From: Linanthus parryae
Taxonomy: Eukaryota > Streptophyta > Magnoliopsida > Ericales > Polemoniaceae
Direction: 5' to 3'
DNA: 64,000 bases
Assembly (NCBI GenBank): GCA_023055425.1
Contig: JALGPY010000004.1
Coordinates: 113,811,504 to 113,875,503, forward strand
Shown: piece by piece, positions 34,926 to 45,150 of the stretch
Position numbering within the stretch: the first letter of the stretch is position 1
How the letters are laid out: each line of letters begins with the position of its first letter
Notes under the pieces: model-generated
What the model saw: only the letters and a program-made list of their open reading frames with translations
The model's database searches: none
What the model was told of the DNA's origin: nothing
Made by a program: the position numbers and the translations under genes

Positions 34926-35230
34926 TTCAGATTCAAACAGTAAAAATTGAAAATATGCAGAGAGAATGAAAAGATAGAACCTGGGTACCCGGAGTGAATC
35001 TTACGGGTACAGATCTGAAAATATCTCTCTGAGATGAATCTGTTGGTGTTTGAATCGGCAGATTTGGATCACCCCCACACTGTTCCTGACCTTCTGGCGG
35101 TGCTGCGGTGGTCGTCGGAGGCTGCTGGCGGCAGACTGCTCTGGCGGCTGCTAGGGCAGAGAGAATTTTCTAGAGAGAGAGTTGAAAACTGGAAGACTTG
35201 TGTGGAAATGAGTCACTGTCATCCGTACAG

Positions 35231-35238
35231 TATATATA
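35231..35238 (-). promoter_or_regulatory. Candidate TATA box of the internal promoter
   Basis: TATATATA, extended on the minus strand to CCTATATATACTG. It is 83 bp from the nearest palindrome (35322), against 84 bp in the LTR, and about 305 bp before the downstream ORF start. Confidence 0.5.
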
Positions 35239-35321
35239 GGCGAACTTTCAGAAATTGCAGAATGGCCCCAAAATTTCAAAATTTTTCAAATTTTTCCGAA
35301 ATTTTTGATCCCGCTCAAATG

Positions 35322-35889
35322 TGCGTTTGAACGCAGGTTCTGCGTTTGAACGCACTGCTTAGTTTTTCTGGAAAATTTGAAGATCTGATGAGCTGCGTTT
35401 AAACGCAGGGTGTGCGTTTGAACGCAGTGCTTGAACGTTCTTGAATTTTTCTGGGCCTGATGAGTTGCGTTTGAACGCACATGAGCTGCGTTTGAACGCA
35501 AGGCATATCTTCTGCATCTCGGATGATCTGCGTTTGAACGCACAGGAGTTGCGTTTAAACGCATGCCTTGGTCTCTCTAGAAAATCTCTGTTGATTGGGT
35601 CTGCGTTTGAACGCAGGTCCTGCGTTTAAACGCATGCCTTAAGAATTTTTCACCTCTTCTTTGTCATCTTGCGTTTGAACGCACTGTGTTGCGTTTAAAC
35701 GCACCACTTGGTGGCTGAAAAATTATGATGATGTGTTCTGCGTTTGAACGCAGGTCTGCTGCGTTTGAACGCAAAAGTGTTAGCAGTTTCCAGTCTTCTT
35801 CCTGTCCATTGGTGGGGCTGCGTTTGAACGCAAGATTTCTGTGTTTGAACGCACTGCGTTTGAACGCAAATCTTCTGCGTTTAAACGCA
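35322..35889 (-). repeat. Internal paired-palindrome array (18 copies)
   Basis: Motif starts: 35322, 35341, 35394, 35413, 35466, 35487, 35529, 35550, 35602, 35621, 35670, 35690, 35739, 35760, 35819, 35840, 35855, 35876. Twelve read TGCGTTTGAACGCA, five the perfect palindrome TGCGTTTAAACGCA, and one (35840) is TGTGTTTGAACGCA. The first seven pairs have members 19-21 bp apart and pair starts 63-73 bp apart. The DNA between pairs differs from unit to unit. Confidence 0.95.
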
Positions 35890-36060
35890 CGCCTCTGCTT
35901 CCTGAAATCACTGAATTCAACATTAAATCCCTCTTTCTCACTTTTCTCTCAAATTATGAACATTGTAAAAATTATAAAAACAACTACCTACGTTGGGTTG
36001 CCTCCCAACCAGCGCTTGTGATTTACAGTCGACAGCCCGACTTTGTTACCTCTGCTGTAA

Positions 36061-39000
36061 TCACGGACTGTCGAGGTAGAGTGCCTCTACCTCCATGATT
36101 TCCTGAGAATCCCTGTATGGCTTGACTCTGTTCCCATTCACCTTGAAAACTGTATTGTCCCTCGGGTTCTCCAGCTCCACCACTCCCCATGATGTAATGT
36201 CCTTCACAATAAATGGTCCAGACCATCTTGAGCGCAGCTTCCCTGGATAGAATTTCATCCTTGAATTGTAGAGGAGAACCTTCTGCCCGATTTCTATCTT
36301 CTTTGGTAGAATGCGGTTGTCATGCCACTTCTTCGTTTTTTCCTTATAAATTTTGGCACTCTCGTATGCAGTTTTACGAAATTCTTCCAGTTCAAGGAGT
36401 GCCATCTTCCGTTTGTTTCCTGATAAACTGTGATCCATATTAAGCTGTTTGATTGCCCAGTAAGCTTTGTGCTCCAATTCTACTGGTAAATGACATGCTT
36501 TCCCAAACACCAGCTGGTACGGGGACATTCCCAGTGGGGTTTTGTAAGCAGTTCTGTATGCCCAAAGCGCATCATCCAGCTTCAACGACCAGTCCTTCCG
36601 TCCAGGATTCACAGTTTTTTCCAATATGCTTTTTATTTCCCTGTTGGACACCTCTGCTTGCCCGTTTGCCTGAGGGTGATAAGGCAGTGATACCTTATGG
36701 ATAGACACCCCATACTGCTTTAGAACCTTGGCAAAGACTTTATTGATAAAATGAGAACCTTCATCACTGACCATGGCTCTCGGTGTCCCAAATCTGGTAA
36801 AGATGTTGCGTTTGAGGAACCTTTCTACGACTGACGCATCGTTCTTCTGGCAGGCTATTGCTTCCACCCACTTTGACACGTAATCCACTGCCAATAAGAT
36901 GTAAAGATTTCCCAGCGACGAAGGAAAAGGACCCATAAAATCAATACCCCACACGTCGAAAGGCTCGACTTCCTGCCAAAGTGTCATGGGCATTTCATTC
37001 CGCTGAGAGATATTTCCTGTCCGTTGGCAACGATCACAACTCTGCGCGTAATCATGGCAGTCCTTGAAAACTGTTGGCCAGAAAAATCCTGACTGCAGCA
37101 CCTTGTGAGCTGTTCTTGGTCCGCTGAAGTGTCCTCCACACTGTGCTGAGTGGCAGTGCTGAATTACCTCCAAAATTTCGTGACATGGAATGCATCGTCT
37201 GAGAATGTTATCTGCCCCTTGCTTGAACAGATAAGGATCGTCCCAGAAATATTGCCTGCAATCTGAAATAAATTTCTTTTTCTGCCAAGGGGTGATATCT
37301 TCAGGGAGTGCTCCATTGACCAAATAATTGGCAATGGCATAGTACCAGGGCCGTCTGTTGGTCTTGATCTTCATAATATGTTCATCTGGAAAATTTTCTT
37401 GAATGGGCACCACTTCTTCTGTAGGTTTTTCCAGACGAGATAGATGATCAGCTACTACATTTTCAACTCCCTTTTTATCCCTGATTTCGACGTCAAATTC
37501 CTGCATCAGCAGAATCCAACGCAACAGCCTTGGCTTTGCATCCTTCTTTTCCAGCAAGTATTTCAGTGCACTGTGATCTGTAAAAATAATGACTTTAGAG
37601 CCTACCAGGTACGATCTGAATTTATCCAGGGCAAAAACGACTGCCAGCAGCTCCTTCTCTGTAGTCCCATAATTAACCTGTGCCTCATTCAGGACCCTGC
37701 TGGCATAATAGATGACACTGCACACCTTGTCCTTTCTCTGTCCCAGTACCGCGCCCACAGCATAATCACTGGCGTCGCACATCAGCTCGAACGGGAGCGT
37801 CCAGTCTGGTGTTGTGATAATGGGTGCAGTCGTCAGCCTTTCTTTAAGCACGTCAAAAGCTTCTTTGCAGGCTTCGTCAAATACGAAGGGCACATCCTTT
37901 CCCAACAAATTACAAAGTGGCTTTGTAATTTTTGAGAAATCTTTAATAAATCTTCTGTAAAATCCTGCGTGGCCCAAAAAGCTCTTGATTGCCCTCACTG
38001 TGGTTGGATACGGCAGCTGCTTGATCACCTCTATTTTTGCCCTGTCTACTTCCAGCCCTTTACTGGAAATCCTGTGTCCCAGCACTATTCCTTCAGTCAC
38101 CATGAAGTGGCATTTTTCCCAGTTAAGTACCAGATTTGTTTTCCTGCAGCGAATCAGAACTCTGGCCAGGTGGTATAAGCAGTCTTCAAAACTGTCTCCG
38201 AATAACGAAAAATCGTCCATGAAAACTTCTAGATTTTTCTCTATCATATCAGAGAAAATTGCCATCATACACCTCTGGAATGTTGCTGGAGCATTGCACA
38301 GTCCAAATGGCATTCTTCTAAAGGCGAACGTTCCATATGGGCAAGTGAACGTCGTCTTTTCTTGGTCTTCTGGATTTATGTAGATCTGGTTATAACCCGA
38401 GTACCCGTCCAGAAAGCAGTAGTACGCATGGTGTGCTAGTCTGTCCAACATTTGATCCATGAACGGCAGCGGGAAGTGGTCTTTCAGTGTGGCCTCGTTC
38501 AGCTTCCGATAGTCCATACAGATTCGCCAGCCAGTGACAGTTCGCTGGGCGATCTGTTCCTGATCAGCATTCTGCACTACTGTAATACCCCCTTTCTTCG
38601 GTACACACTGGACAGGACTCACCCAGGTGCTGTCTGATATGGGGTATATAATTCCTGCTTCTAGCCACTTCATGACCTCCTTACGTACCACATCTTTCAT
38701 AATCGGGTTCAATCTTCTTTGAGGCTGGATGACTGGCTTCTTTCCGTCTTCGATTCTTATTTTGTGCATGCAATAATCAGGACTGATTCCCTTCAAATCT
38801 GCAATTGTCCATCCGATGGCTTCTTTATGCTCTCGAAGTACCTCCAGTAACTTTTGTTCCTGTTCCTGAGATAAAGAAGATGAAACAATTACTGGCAGTG
38901 TATTATTTTCACCAATAAAAGCGTACCTGAGGTGGTCTAGCAACTGCTTTAATTCCAGGGCTGGTGGTTCCTGCAGTGACGGGACCAGTGTCATTTTCTG

Positions 39001-41469
39001 CTCGCCTCCTTCATCCCTGTATAGCCTGACCCAGCTTTCTGTTCCCATGATCTGCTCATCCTGTTGCTCTTCTGTTTCCTCTGGAAATATGTCTTCAAAT
39101 TCCTCCCATAAATCTTCTATCTCATCGCTTTCCAGGTCATCAATTACCTCTACTGCAAAGCAGTTTTCATGCCCGTAATGATCGGGAAGCTGGAGAGATT
39201 TGAAAACATTAAATTTTACTTTTTCTTCATTAATTTGCATGGACAGCTCTCCACTTTTGCAGTTAATAATGGCTTCACCAGTCGCCAGGAAAGGTCTGCC
39301 CAGGATCAGCGGAACCTCTCCTGCCTCCATATCCAGTATCACAAAATCTGCTGGAAAAATAAGCTCTCCCACTTTTACCAGGATATCTTCAATTACACCA
39401 TAAGCGGGTTTAACGGATCTGTCAGCCATTTGAAGCATAATTCTGGTTGGGCGTGGCTCTCCGACTCCCAGACTTTTGAAGATGGTCAGTGGCATCAAGT
39501 TGATGCTGGCACCCAGATCACATAGGGCTTTTCCTGTGTATGCACTGCCCAGGGTTACTGGAATAACAAAGCTGCCAGGGTCTTTCTTTTTCAGTGGTAG
39601 ACCATTTTTTACACAACTGCTCGCTTCTGCCGTCAGATTCACTGTTTCGAAGTCACTCATTCGCCTTCTACCGTACAAGATGTCTTTGAGAAATTTCGCA
39701 TAAGTAGGCATTTTGGCAAGTGCTTCAGCAAAAGGTATATTTATCTGTAATTGCTTGAATACCTCCAGAAATCTGGCGTAGTCTTTGCTGTCATCTCTCT
39801 TGCGTGTCTTCAGAGGGTAAGGAACCTCCTTAGAAGTTGGCACTGTCTCTGGATTACCCTCATTCTTCTGCGCTGCTTCCTGCTCGACCGAACCCCTTTT
39901 CTGAGGGTCAGCGGTTGAACTGTCTTCCCGGTCAATCACCTCCTGTTCAATAATTTTTGACTTTTCTGCGCGTGCATGACTGGGATACGGTGGATCCTGC
40001 AGTGCAATTCCACTCCGAGTTGTGATAGCATTGATTTGAGCGCGTGGATTGTTCACTGTGTTAGACGGTAAATTCCCTGGGGCTCGTTCTGCCTGGTTCT
40101 GTGCAAGCTGTCCATTCTGTACTTCCAGGTTGCGGATAGCAATCTTCATCTGGCTTACATCAGCAGTTAATGAGTCCATCTGTGCGAATCTGGTTTCCAA
40201 CTGCTTATTGAATTTCTCCATATAGGACTCAAAATGTTGCTGAGACAGGTTTAATTGTGGTGCTGCTTGTGCAGGCTGAACTGGAGCTGCCTGCTGTGCC
40301 TGTGGCCTGTGCTGGAATCCTGGTGCATACACTGCTGCATTGGGATTTCCGTAGCGAAACCCTGGATGGTCACGTGTGCCTGGTCTATAGCGACTCGGAT
40401 CCCACTGCTGCTGAACATAGTTGGCATCTTCGGTCTGAAGCTCCAGAATTGCTGCGTCAAAGTCAGGTTCGTCCACTGATGCCACCGGCTTCTTTTCTGT
40501 GTACACCTTCTTGACTAAGTCCTGTACCACTTTTGTGAGATTGTCAATCCTGTCATCAACCACTGGTTCTGCTACTGCTGCGAGCCTGCGGTCATCAAAC
40601 AGGCGAGTATCCTGTTTGGCTAGTTGCTTCATTAGTTCGTAGGCTCCATCTTTATCCACATGGTACAAAAAGTTACCCCCAGCTTCCCTGTCAATCCTGT
40701 CTGCATTCTCCCTGTCAAGTGCGTGGTAGAACACCTGCAGAATCTTAGCGTCCCCGAAGCCGTGATTGGGGCATTTTTTCACAAGTCTCATTAGCCTGTC
40801 CCATGCATCTACCACTGTCTCCCCCATCTGCTGTTTGAAAGATAAGATCTCGCTCTGCAGCTTGATAACGCGGGATGCAGGGTAGAATTTTGCCAAGAAA
40901 TCAGCAACACACCCCTCCCAGGTAGTGATAGACCTCGGTGGTCTTGCCTCCAGCCAATCTTTTGCTGTTCCGAACAAGCAGTATGGGAATAAAATCAGTT
41001 TTAGCGTGTCCGCTTCGACTCCTCTGTACTTAATCTTGTTGCAGTAATCCTCAAATTTTCCAAGGAAGTCGTTTGGATCTTCATCTGCTTTCCCATTAAA
41101 AGGACAATGGGTCTGGGCGGTCTGAATGGTGGATGATTTCAGGTCGAAGTGCTCTGCTGTAATGGGAGGCACTACAATAGCTGGTTGATGTCCTCCGGTT
41201 GGGACTTCAAAGTTTTCGACCAGTGCCCTGCCAGACCTGTTATAAGTCCTCTGATTGTTCCTGGCAGCAAAACCTGCTGCTATCAGCTCTTCAATGTAAA
41301 GAGCCATCTGTGCTGGAGTACGTTGTGGCTGTCCTGTGGGTGTTCCTGTTTCGGTCGTGGTGTCTTCTCCGTGCTCAGACATCGCGGCTCGGTGTCTGCG
41401 ACTTTGCTCTCTGAAAAGTTTTTCGGGATCTTCGAGTGGTAATACCAGTTTGCGGGGCAATCTGGGCAT
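36061..41469 (-). CDS. Athila gag-pol polyprotein, intact 1802 aa
   Basis: One uninterrupted frame starting at 41469, about 120 bp downstream of the primer-binding site. Gag capsid region at ~135-300 ([28 protein letters not shown]), with no CCHC zinc knuckle seen. Aspartic protease at ~645-745, active-site DLGAS at ~651. Reverse transcriptase at ~940-1130 with GYSGYNQI and catalytic FMDDFS (~1083). RNase H at ~1228-1345 ([42 protein letters not shown]). Integrase zinc finger HHCC at ~1440-1485, then catalytic Asp (WGIDFMGP, ~1510), Asp (VSDEGSHF, ~1569) and Glu ([12 protein letters not shown], ~1606). The tail resembles Athila. All catalytic residues I can check are present, so the protein may be functional. 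It would copy and integrate the element's RNA. Confidence 0.95.
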   Translation of the reverse strand: MPRLPRKLVLPLEDPEKLFREQSRRHRAAMSEHGEDTTTETGTPTGQPQRTPAQMALYIEELIAAGFAARNNQRTYNRSGRALVENFEVPTGGHQPAIVVPPITAEHFDLKSSTIQTAQTHCPFNGKADEDPNDFLGKFEDYCNKIKYRGVEADTLKLILFPYCLFGTAKDWLEARPPRSITTWEGCVADFLAKFYPASRVIKLQSEILSFKQQMGETVVDAWDRLMRLVKKCPNHGFGDAKILQVFYHALDRENADRIDREAGGNFLYHVDKDGAYELMKQLAKQDTRLFDDRRLAAVAEPVVDDRIDNLTKVVQDLVKKVYTEKKPVASVDEPDFDAAILELQTEDANYVQQQWDPSRYRPGTRDHPGFRYGNPNAAVYAPGFQHRPQAQQAAPVQPAQAAPQLNLSQQHFESYMEKFNKQLETRFAQMDSLTADVSQMKIAIRNLEVQNGQLAQNQAERAPGNLPSNTVNNPRAQINAITTRSGIALQDPPYPSHARAEKSKIIEQEVIDREDSSTADPQKRGSVEQEAAQKNEGNPETVPTSKEVPYPLKTRKRDDSKDYARFLEVFKQLQINIPFAEALAKMPTYAKFLKDILYGRRRMSDFETVNLTAEASSCVKNGLPLKKKDPGSFVIPVTLGSAYTGKALCDLGASINLMPLTIFKSLGVGEPRPTRIMLQMADRSVKPAYGVIEDILVKVGELIFPADFVILDMEAGEVPLILGRPFLATGEAIINCKSGELSMQINEEKVKFNVFKSLQLPDHYGHENCFAVEVIDDLESDEIEDLWEEFEDIFPEETEEQQDEQIMGTESWVRLYRDEGGEQKMTLVPSLQEPPALELKQLLDHLRYAFIGENNTLPVIVSSSLSQEQEQKLLEVLREHKEAIGWTIADLKGISPDYCMHKIRIEDGKKPVIQPQRRLNPIMKDVVRKEVMKWLEAGIIYPISDSTWVSPVQCVPKKGGITVVQNADQEQIAQRTVTGWRICMDYRKLNEATLKDHFPLPFMDQMLDRLAHHAYYCFLDGYSGYNQIYINPEDQEKTTFTCPYGTFAFRRMPFGLCNAPATFQRCMMAIFSDMIEKNLEVFMDDFSLFGDSFEDCLYHLARVLIRCRKTNLVLNWEKCHFMVTEGIVLGHRISSKGLEVDRAKIEVIKQLPYPTTVRAIKSFLGHAGFYRRFIKDFSKITKPLCNLLGKDVPFVFDEACKEAFDVLKERLTTAPIITTPDWTLPFELMCDASDYAVGAVLGQRKDKVCSVIYYASRVLNEAQVNYGTTEKELLAVVFALDKFRSYLVGSKVIIFTDHSALKYLLEKKDAKPRLLRWILLMQEFDVEIRDKKGVENVVADHLSRLEKPTEEVVPIQENFPDEHIMKIKTNRRPWYYAIANYLVNGALPEDITPWQKKKFISDCRQYFWDDPYLFKQGADNILRRCIPCHEILEVIQHCHSAQCGGHFSGPRTAHKVLQSGFFWPTVFKDCHDYAQSCDRCQRTGNISQRNEMPMTLWQEVEPFDVWGIDFMGPFPSSLGNLYILLAVDYVSKWVEAIACQKNDASVVERFLKRNIFTRFGTPRAMVSDEGSHFINKVFAKVLKQYGVSIHKVSLPYHPQANGQAEVSNREIKSILEKTVNPGRKDWSLKLDDALWAYRTAYKTPLGMSPYQLVFGKACHLPVELEHKAYWAIKQLNMDHSLSGNKRKMALLELEEFRKTAYESAKIYKEKTKKWHDNRILPKKIEIGQKVLLYNSRMKFYPGKLRSRWSGPFIVKDITSWGVVELENPRDNTVFKVNGNRVKPYRDSQEIMEVEALYLDSP

Positions 41470-41590
41470 AAACTAGAATAGCCTGAAAATCAGATTTCAA
41501 GAGTAGTAAGTCGAAAGAAAGTAACTGTAAAAATAAAAGAAAAACTCTGAAACTTATTCTAATGTCTCTTTAACAAAAGCTGTAACCGTT

Positions 41591-41607
41591 CCCCGGCAAC
41601 GGCGCCA
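41591..41607 (-). promoter_or_regulatory. Athila primer-binding site (tRNA-Asp)
   Basis: TGGCGCCGTTGCCGGGG on the minus strand is complementary to the 3' end of plant tRNA-Asp. It is six bases inside the 5' LTR and would prime minus-strand DNA synthesis. Confidence 0.9.
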
Positions 41608-42608
41608 AAAACTTGACAGCGTAAACTATCTGCTTTTTCGCAAGTGTACGATCAAGTAGTATAGAGTATGTAGATTATGACTCTGGTTATCGAACCCACG
41701 AGAACAGGTTAAGTTCTTGCTAATCAGAATTAGAATAAGACGCAAAGTTTGTAAAAAGGAGGAAGGTTTGGTATTTGATTATGCTAAATTATAATAAATA
41801 AAAACAGTAAAAAGACTTATTTTATTTTCTGCTGAATATTTTGTCGAAATTGTTGTAGTTGTAAAAGTTGATAATTCTAAAAATCTAGATTCCAGGATCC
41901 CCTAGGGTTATTCTCCAGCTTCCATAGTTTATTTGATTTCAGAAACACACAGTGGTTTTGTTTATGCCAGCATACCAATAGTACAATCTCCTCTCGGTCT
42001 CATGCACTTATCACTTGACTGCAGATTTTCGGGTCCTCTCGGTCCACCTAAATCTGCAGGTTCGTTCTAAGTCTGCTAGGGTTACAGGTTCTCCTCTCGG
42101 TCTCCCCCTAAACGTCTAACAGTTGGTCTAATGCTTCTGGGCTAGTCCCCTGATTCTCTTCACCTCTCGGTCCATCAAGGCAGAGTACTAAATCCTGTCT
42201 TTCCTTCCTAACGTTCACTGGTCACTCTCGCGCACCAAGTCCTGTCTGTAACACTCCTGGGTGATCAGGCCATTCATGTATGTAAATAAAATCAAAGACA
42301 GAATAATAAACAAACCATCTGTATTAAGACTTAGCTAGCCATGCATCTGAAAATCAAAACATCCAAGTCTGCTGAATTCATAAACCCTAGGTTCACCGAG
42401 AACCTAGGCAAAAAGTCTAGCTAGCTTGCATTATTAAAAGACAATGTTTCATAAAAAGAGAAAAGATCAAACTAGTTATTTCTGAAGATACTGGAAAACT
42501 GCTCCAATCCTGCTCTGCTCCAACTCCTGGCTGCTGTGAAACTGGCTGCTGATGATGATGATAGCTGTGGTATGCCTTCGTAACCCTAAAACAGTGCTGG
42601 GACACCTC

Positions 42609-42616
42609 CTTTTATA
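42609..42616 (-). promoter_or_regulatory. TATA box of the Athila genomic promoter
   Basis: TATAAAAG on the minus strand, 84 bp downstream of the palindrome array at 42701-43062 in the element's sense and about 1 kb before the LTR/leader junction. Confidence 0.7.
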
Positions 42617-42700
42617 TTGCCACAGTCTCCAAAACTGATGCACGAAATTCCTGTTTTACCCTCGAAAAGATCCGTCCTGGAAGATTCTGGAACAAGTCTG

Positions 42701-43062
42701 TGCGTTCAAACGCACACTTCCTGCGTATGAACGCAGTGCGTATGAACGCACACCCCCCCTGCGTATGAACGCAGGACTTAGTCAATTTCCTCTTCTGGCT
42801 CCTGAACCCATGCGTTTGAACGCAGCTCCTCTGCGTTTGAACGCACCCCTTGGTCGTTTCTTCTCCTGAGTGTTGAGCCCTGCGTATGAACGCACAACCT
42901 GCGTTTGAACGCAGGACTTAGTTTTTTCTGCGCTTTTGGTCTCTGCCTCCTGCGTTTGAACGCACATGTCTTCTGCGTATGAACGCATGCCTTAGCCAAA
43001 TTCTGCCATTTTTCCTGCTGCCTGCCTTGTGCGTTTGAACGCAGCTTCTGCGTTTGAACGCA
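42701..43062 (-). repeat. Palindrome array in the Athila 5' LTR (12 copies)
   Basis: Same twelve motifs as at 31249-31610, offset by 11452 bases. In the element's sense the array is upstream of the TATA box, where an enhancer is expected. Confidence 0.95.
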
Positions 43063-43358
43063 CAACTTAGTCATTTTTTTCCTCTTTTTGCTCAGCTCTC
43101 CTGATACGCTGCCTCCAATCCAAGTCAATCTCATGCATTTTTCCGGCACCTGTTACCTGCACATAACACGCACCCGCGATCATATCCAACAAACAAAAGT
43201 ATGCATAAAATTACTCAAATTTTGCAATCATGATATACCAATCTCTGCCTCGTATCAGGTGGAAAATAAGCTGAAAATGGCCAAACTCAACTCTCACAGG
43301 GTTAAAACCAATGGTAAAAAGATGTCCCAGACTAATACATTTTCAAGCTGTCAGTGGA

Positions 43359-45136
43359 ATAATTCCTTTTGGAACCCAAATCTGTCTAACATGTCCCTTA
43401 AGCTGATAAGGATAAGTATTCCTCATAATGTGAGGTTCTGATCTTCTGAAGGGACAAGTTAATCTGACATGACCAATTTTTCCACAGTAATGATATTTTG
43501 GAGAATGTCTGCTACCAGATTTGACAAAAGTAGTTTGGCCTTTCTTTGGAAAATTTGGGTTATAGCCAATCCCACTTTTATGCATTGATTTCAGACTTCC
43601 TCCAAGAATGAGATTCAGATTATGTTCTGAGCTTGTAAACCTAGCTAGGACCTTCTTGGACTCTTGAAGTTTCTCAGTCAAAGAACAGATATGTTGTTCT
43701 AAATTCTCAGAATGAGTCATGAGAGGAACATATCTTTCAGTCAAAAGAGTGTTTTGATCAACAACCTCTTTTATCTGTGCCTTCAAAGCTTTAAACCTGC
43801 TGTCCAAGGCCTTGAAGTCCTTTTCAAGCTTTGTCTTAGAAACTTCAACAGTTTTGTTTGAAAAAAACTAGGTCCAGGTTTTCTTTTACCTTCTCATAAA
43901 TTTTAATCTTTAAAGCAGAAATCTCATTTCTATAACTTTCCTCATTTAAAAACATACTTTAGAGAATTTCAGGAAGTACATCACAAGGACTAGCAAGTAG
44001 TTTTTTTTTTACCATATCTTCAATATGTCTGTCTGATGAATTTTCCTCATCGTGCTTTGCCATGAAGCATAAGTTTGCTTGATCTTCTCTTGTGTCTGAG
44101 TCACTTGATGAATCTGAATCACTCCAGGAAGCCATCATGGCTTTCTTCCTTCTGTTGTCACTATCTTTCTTCTGAAAGTTCCTGTTCTTCTTCTTTTGTG
44201 GACAGTCCCTTACTAAATGATCTGCATCACCACGCTCAAAACAATTCATTACTTTAGTTTTATGTGACTGTGATGAAGGTTTACCTTTGTAGTCCTTGCT
44301 GCTTGAGGGTCTTGATCTCTCTCTGTTGTAATCCCTGTTACCAGAGTTTCTTTTCTTCTTGAGAATCCTGGCCAAGGCCTTGGAGATCAATGCTAAAGCC
44401 TCTTCATCATCAGGCTCATCTTCAGTCTCGAGGCTTTGAGACTTTTCACTGTATTTTGCCTTAAGTTCTAGGTTCCTTGTAGATCATCTAGCTGAAGAAG
44501 ACTCAAGTCTTGAGCTTCCTCAATCGTTGTTGTCTTTGGCTCCCACTTGGCTTTTGACAAACTTCTAAGAATCTTTCTGACCTTCTCTTCATTTGAGAAT
44601 TTCTTTCCCAATGACTCCAGATTGTTCACCACATCAGTGAATCTTTTGAACATCTCCTTGATGGTCTCATCTGAGTTCATCTTGAACAACCCATATTGCA
44701 TCAGAAGTATGTTGATTTTGGTCTGCTTAACCTGGCTAGTTCCTTCATATGTCACCACCAGTTTATCCCATACCTATTTGGCACTCTTTCAATTTGACAC
44801 TCTGTTGAACTCATCTGCATTAAGAGCAGAGTATAACAGATTCATAGCCTTGTAATTTTTTAATACCTTTTCCAGTTCAGTAACTGAAAGATTTTCCTCA
44901 GACTTGATACATCTGACTCCATCAATTGTAGTGTAGTACTCATGAGGACCATTCTGAACTATTGACCACAGTTCCATGTCTTCATCTATGATGAACATCT
45001 TCATCAATGCCTTCCAGTGCATGAAGTTATCACCACAGAACAGTGGAGGTATGTTGGCTGCCCTTCCTTGTGAGAATCCACCATCTCCTACATTACTCAT
45101 AGTCACCAGATTGTTAGATCTAAAACAGTGAAACAA
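43359..45136 (-). pseudogene. Sirevirus gag, broken
   Basis: Probable start MSNVGDGGFSQ at 45100, close behind the primer-binding site. Readable parts: the UBN2-type segment (NIPPLFCGDNFMHWKALMKMFI; INILLMQYGLFKMNSDETIKEMFKRF); a knuckle-like CFERGDADHLVRDC (44390-43959) in which the second Cys of CxxC is replaced; a coiled-coil-prone part (43807 on); and a second knuckle YHYCGKIGHVRLTCPF. Stops near 44780 and 44465 and a broken frame near 43960-43870 inactivate it. The Athila insertion separates it from protease. The knuckles would normally bind the packaged RNA. Confidence 0.8.
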
Positions 45137-45148
45137 GCTCTGATACCA
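45137..45148 (-). promoter_or_regulatory. Sirevirus primer-binding site (tRNA-iMet)
   Basis: TGGTATCAGAGC on the minus strand, two bases inside the 5' LTR. Complementary to initiator tRNA-Met, the usual primer of plant copia elements. Confidence 0.9.
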
Positions 45149-45150
45149 GC

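Larger units (their letters stand above)
34926..36060 (-). promoter_or_regulatory. Athila pol-to-ORF spacer, candidate internal promoter
   Basis: In the element's sense: end of pol, then 170 bp, then eighteen palindromes (35889 to 35322), then 83 bp, then TATATATA (35238-35231), then about 305 bp of CT-rich leader-like sequence (CTCTCTCTCTAG at about 35170-35181), then the ATG at 34925. A polypurine-like AGTGTGGGGGT lies at 35071-35081. The order and spacing copy those of the LTR promoter. Separate transcription of the downstream ORF is inferred, not shown. Confidence 0.6.
30162..43353 (-). mobile_element. Athila-type Ty3/gypsy retrotransposon, structurally complete (13.2 kb)
   Basis: Minus-oriented element with LTRs of 1740 bp each (30162-31901 and 41614-43353), target duplication GTGGA (30157-30161 and 43354-43358), a tRNA-Asp primer-binding site and an AGTGTGGGGGT polypurine tract. 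It has an intact 1802-codon gag-pol and a 558-codon ORF downstream of pol. I noticed only one LTR mismatch (G30786 versus A42238). RT and integrase-tail motifs ([37 protein letters not shown]) point to the Athila lineage. It sits inside the Sirevirus, so it is the youngest insertion in this nest. Confidence 0.95.
41614..43353 (-). repeat. Athila 5' LTR
   Basis: 1740 bp and, by eye, identical to the 3' LTR except A42238 versus G30786. It carries a TATA box at 42609-42616 (minus strand) and twelve palindromes at 42701-43062, and would drive the genomic transcript. Confidence 0.95.

Noticed and set aside
35322..35889. CRISPR-like look: short repeats separated by spacers
   Set aside because: Units are 14-bp palindromes in pairs with uneven spacing inside a plant LTR retrotransposon, with the same motif in its LTRs. 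There are no cas genes and the genome is eukaryotic.
37444..41442. Plus-strand open frames across the Athila gag-pol
   Set aside because: Shadows of the intact minus-strand polyprotein, with no domain similarity.
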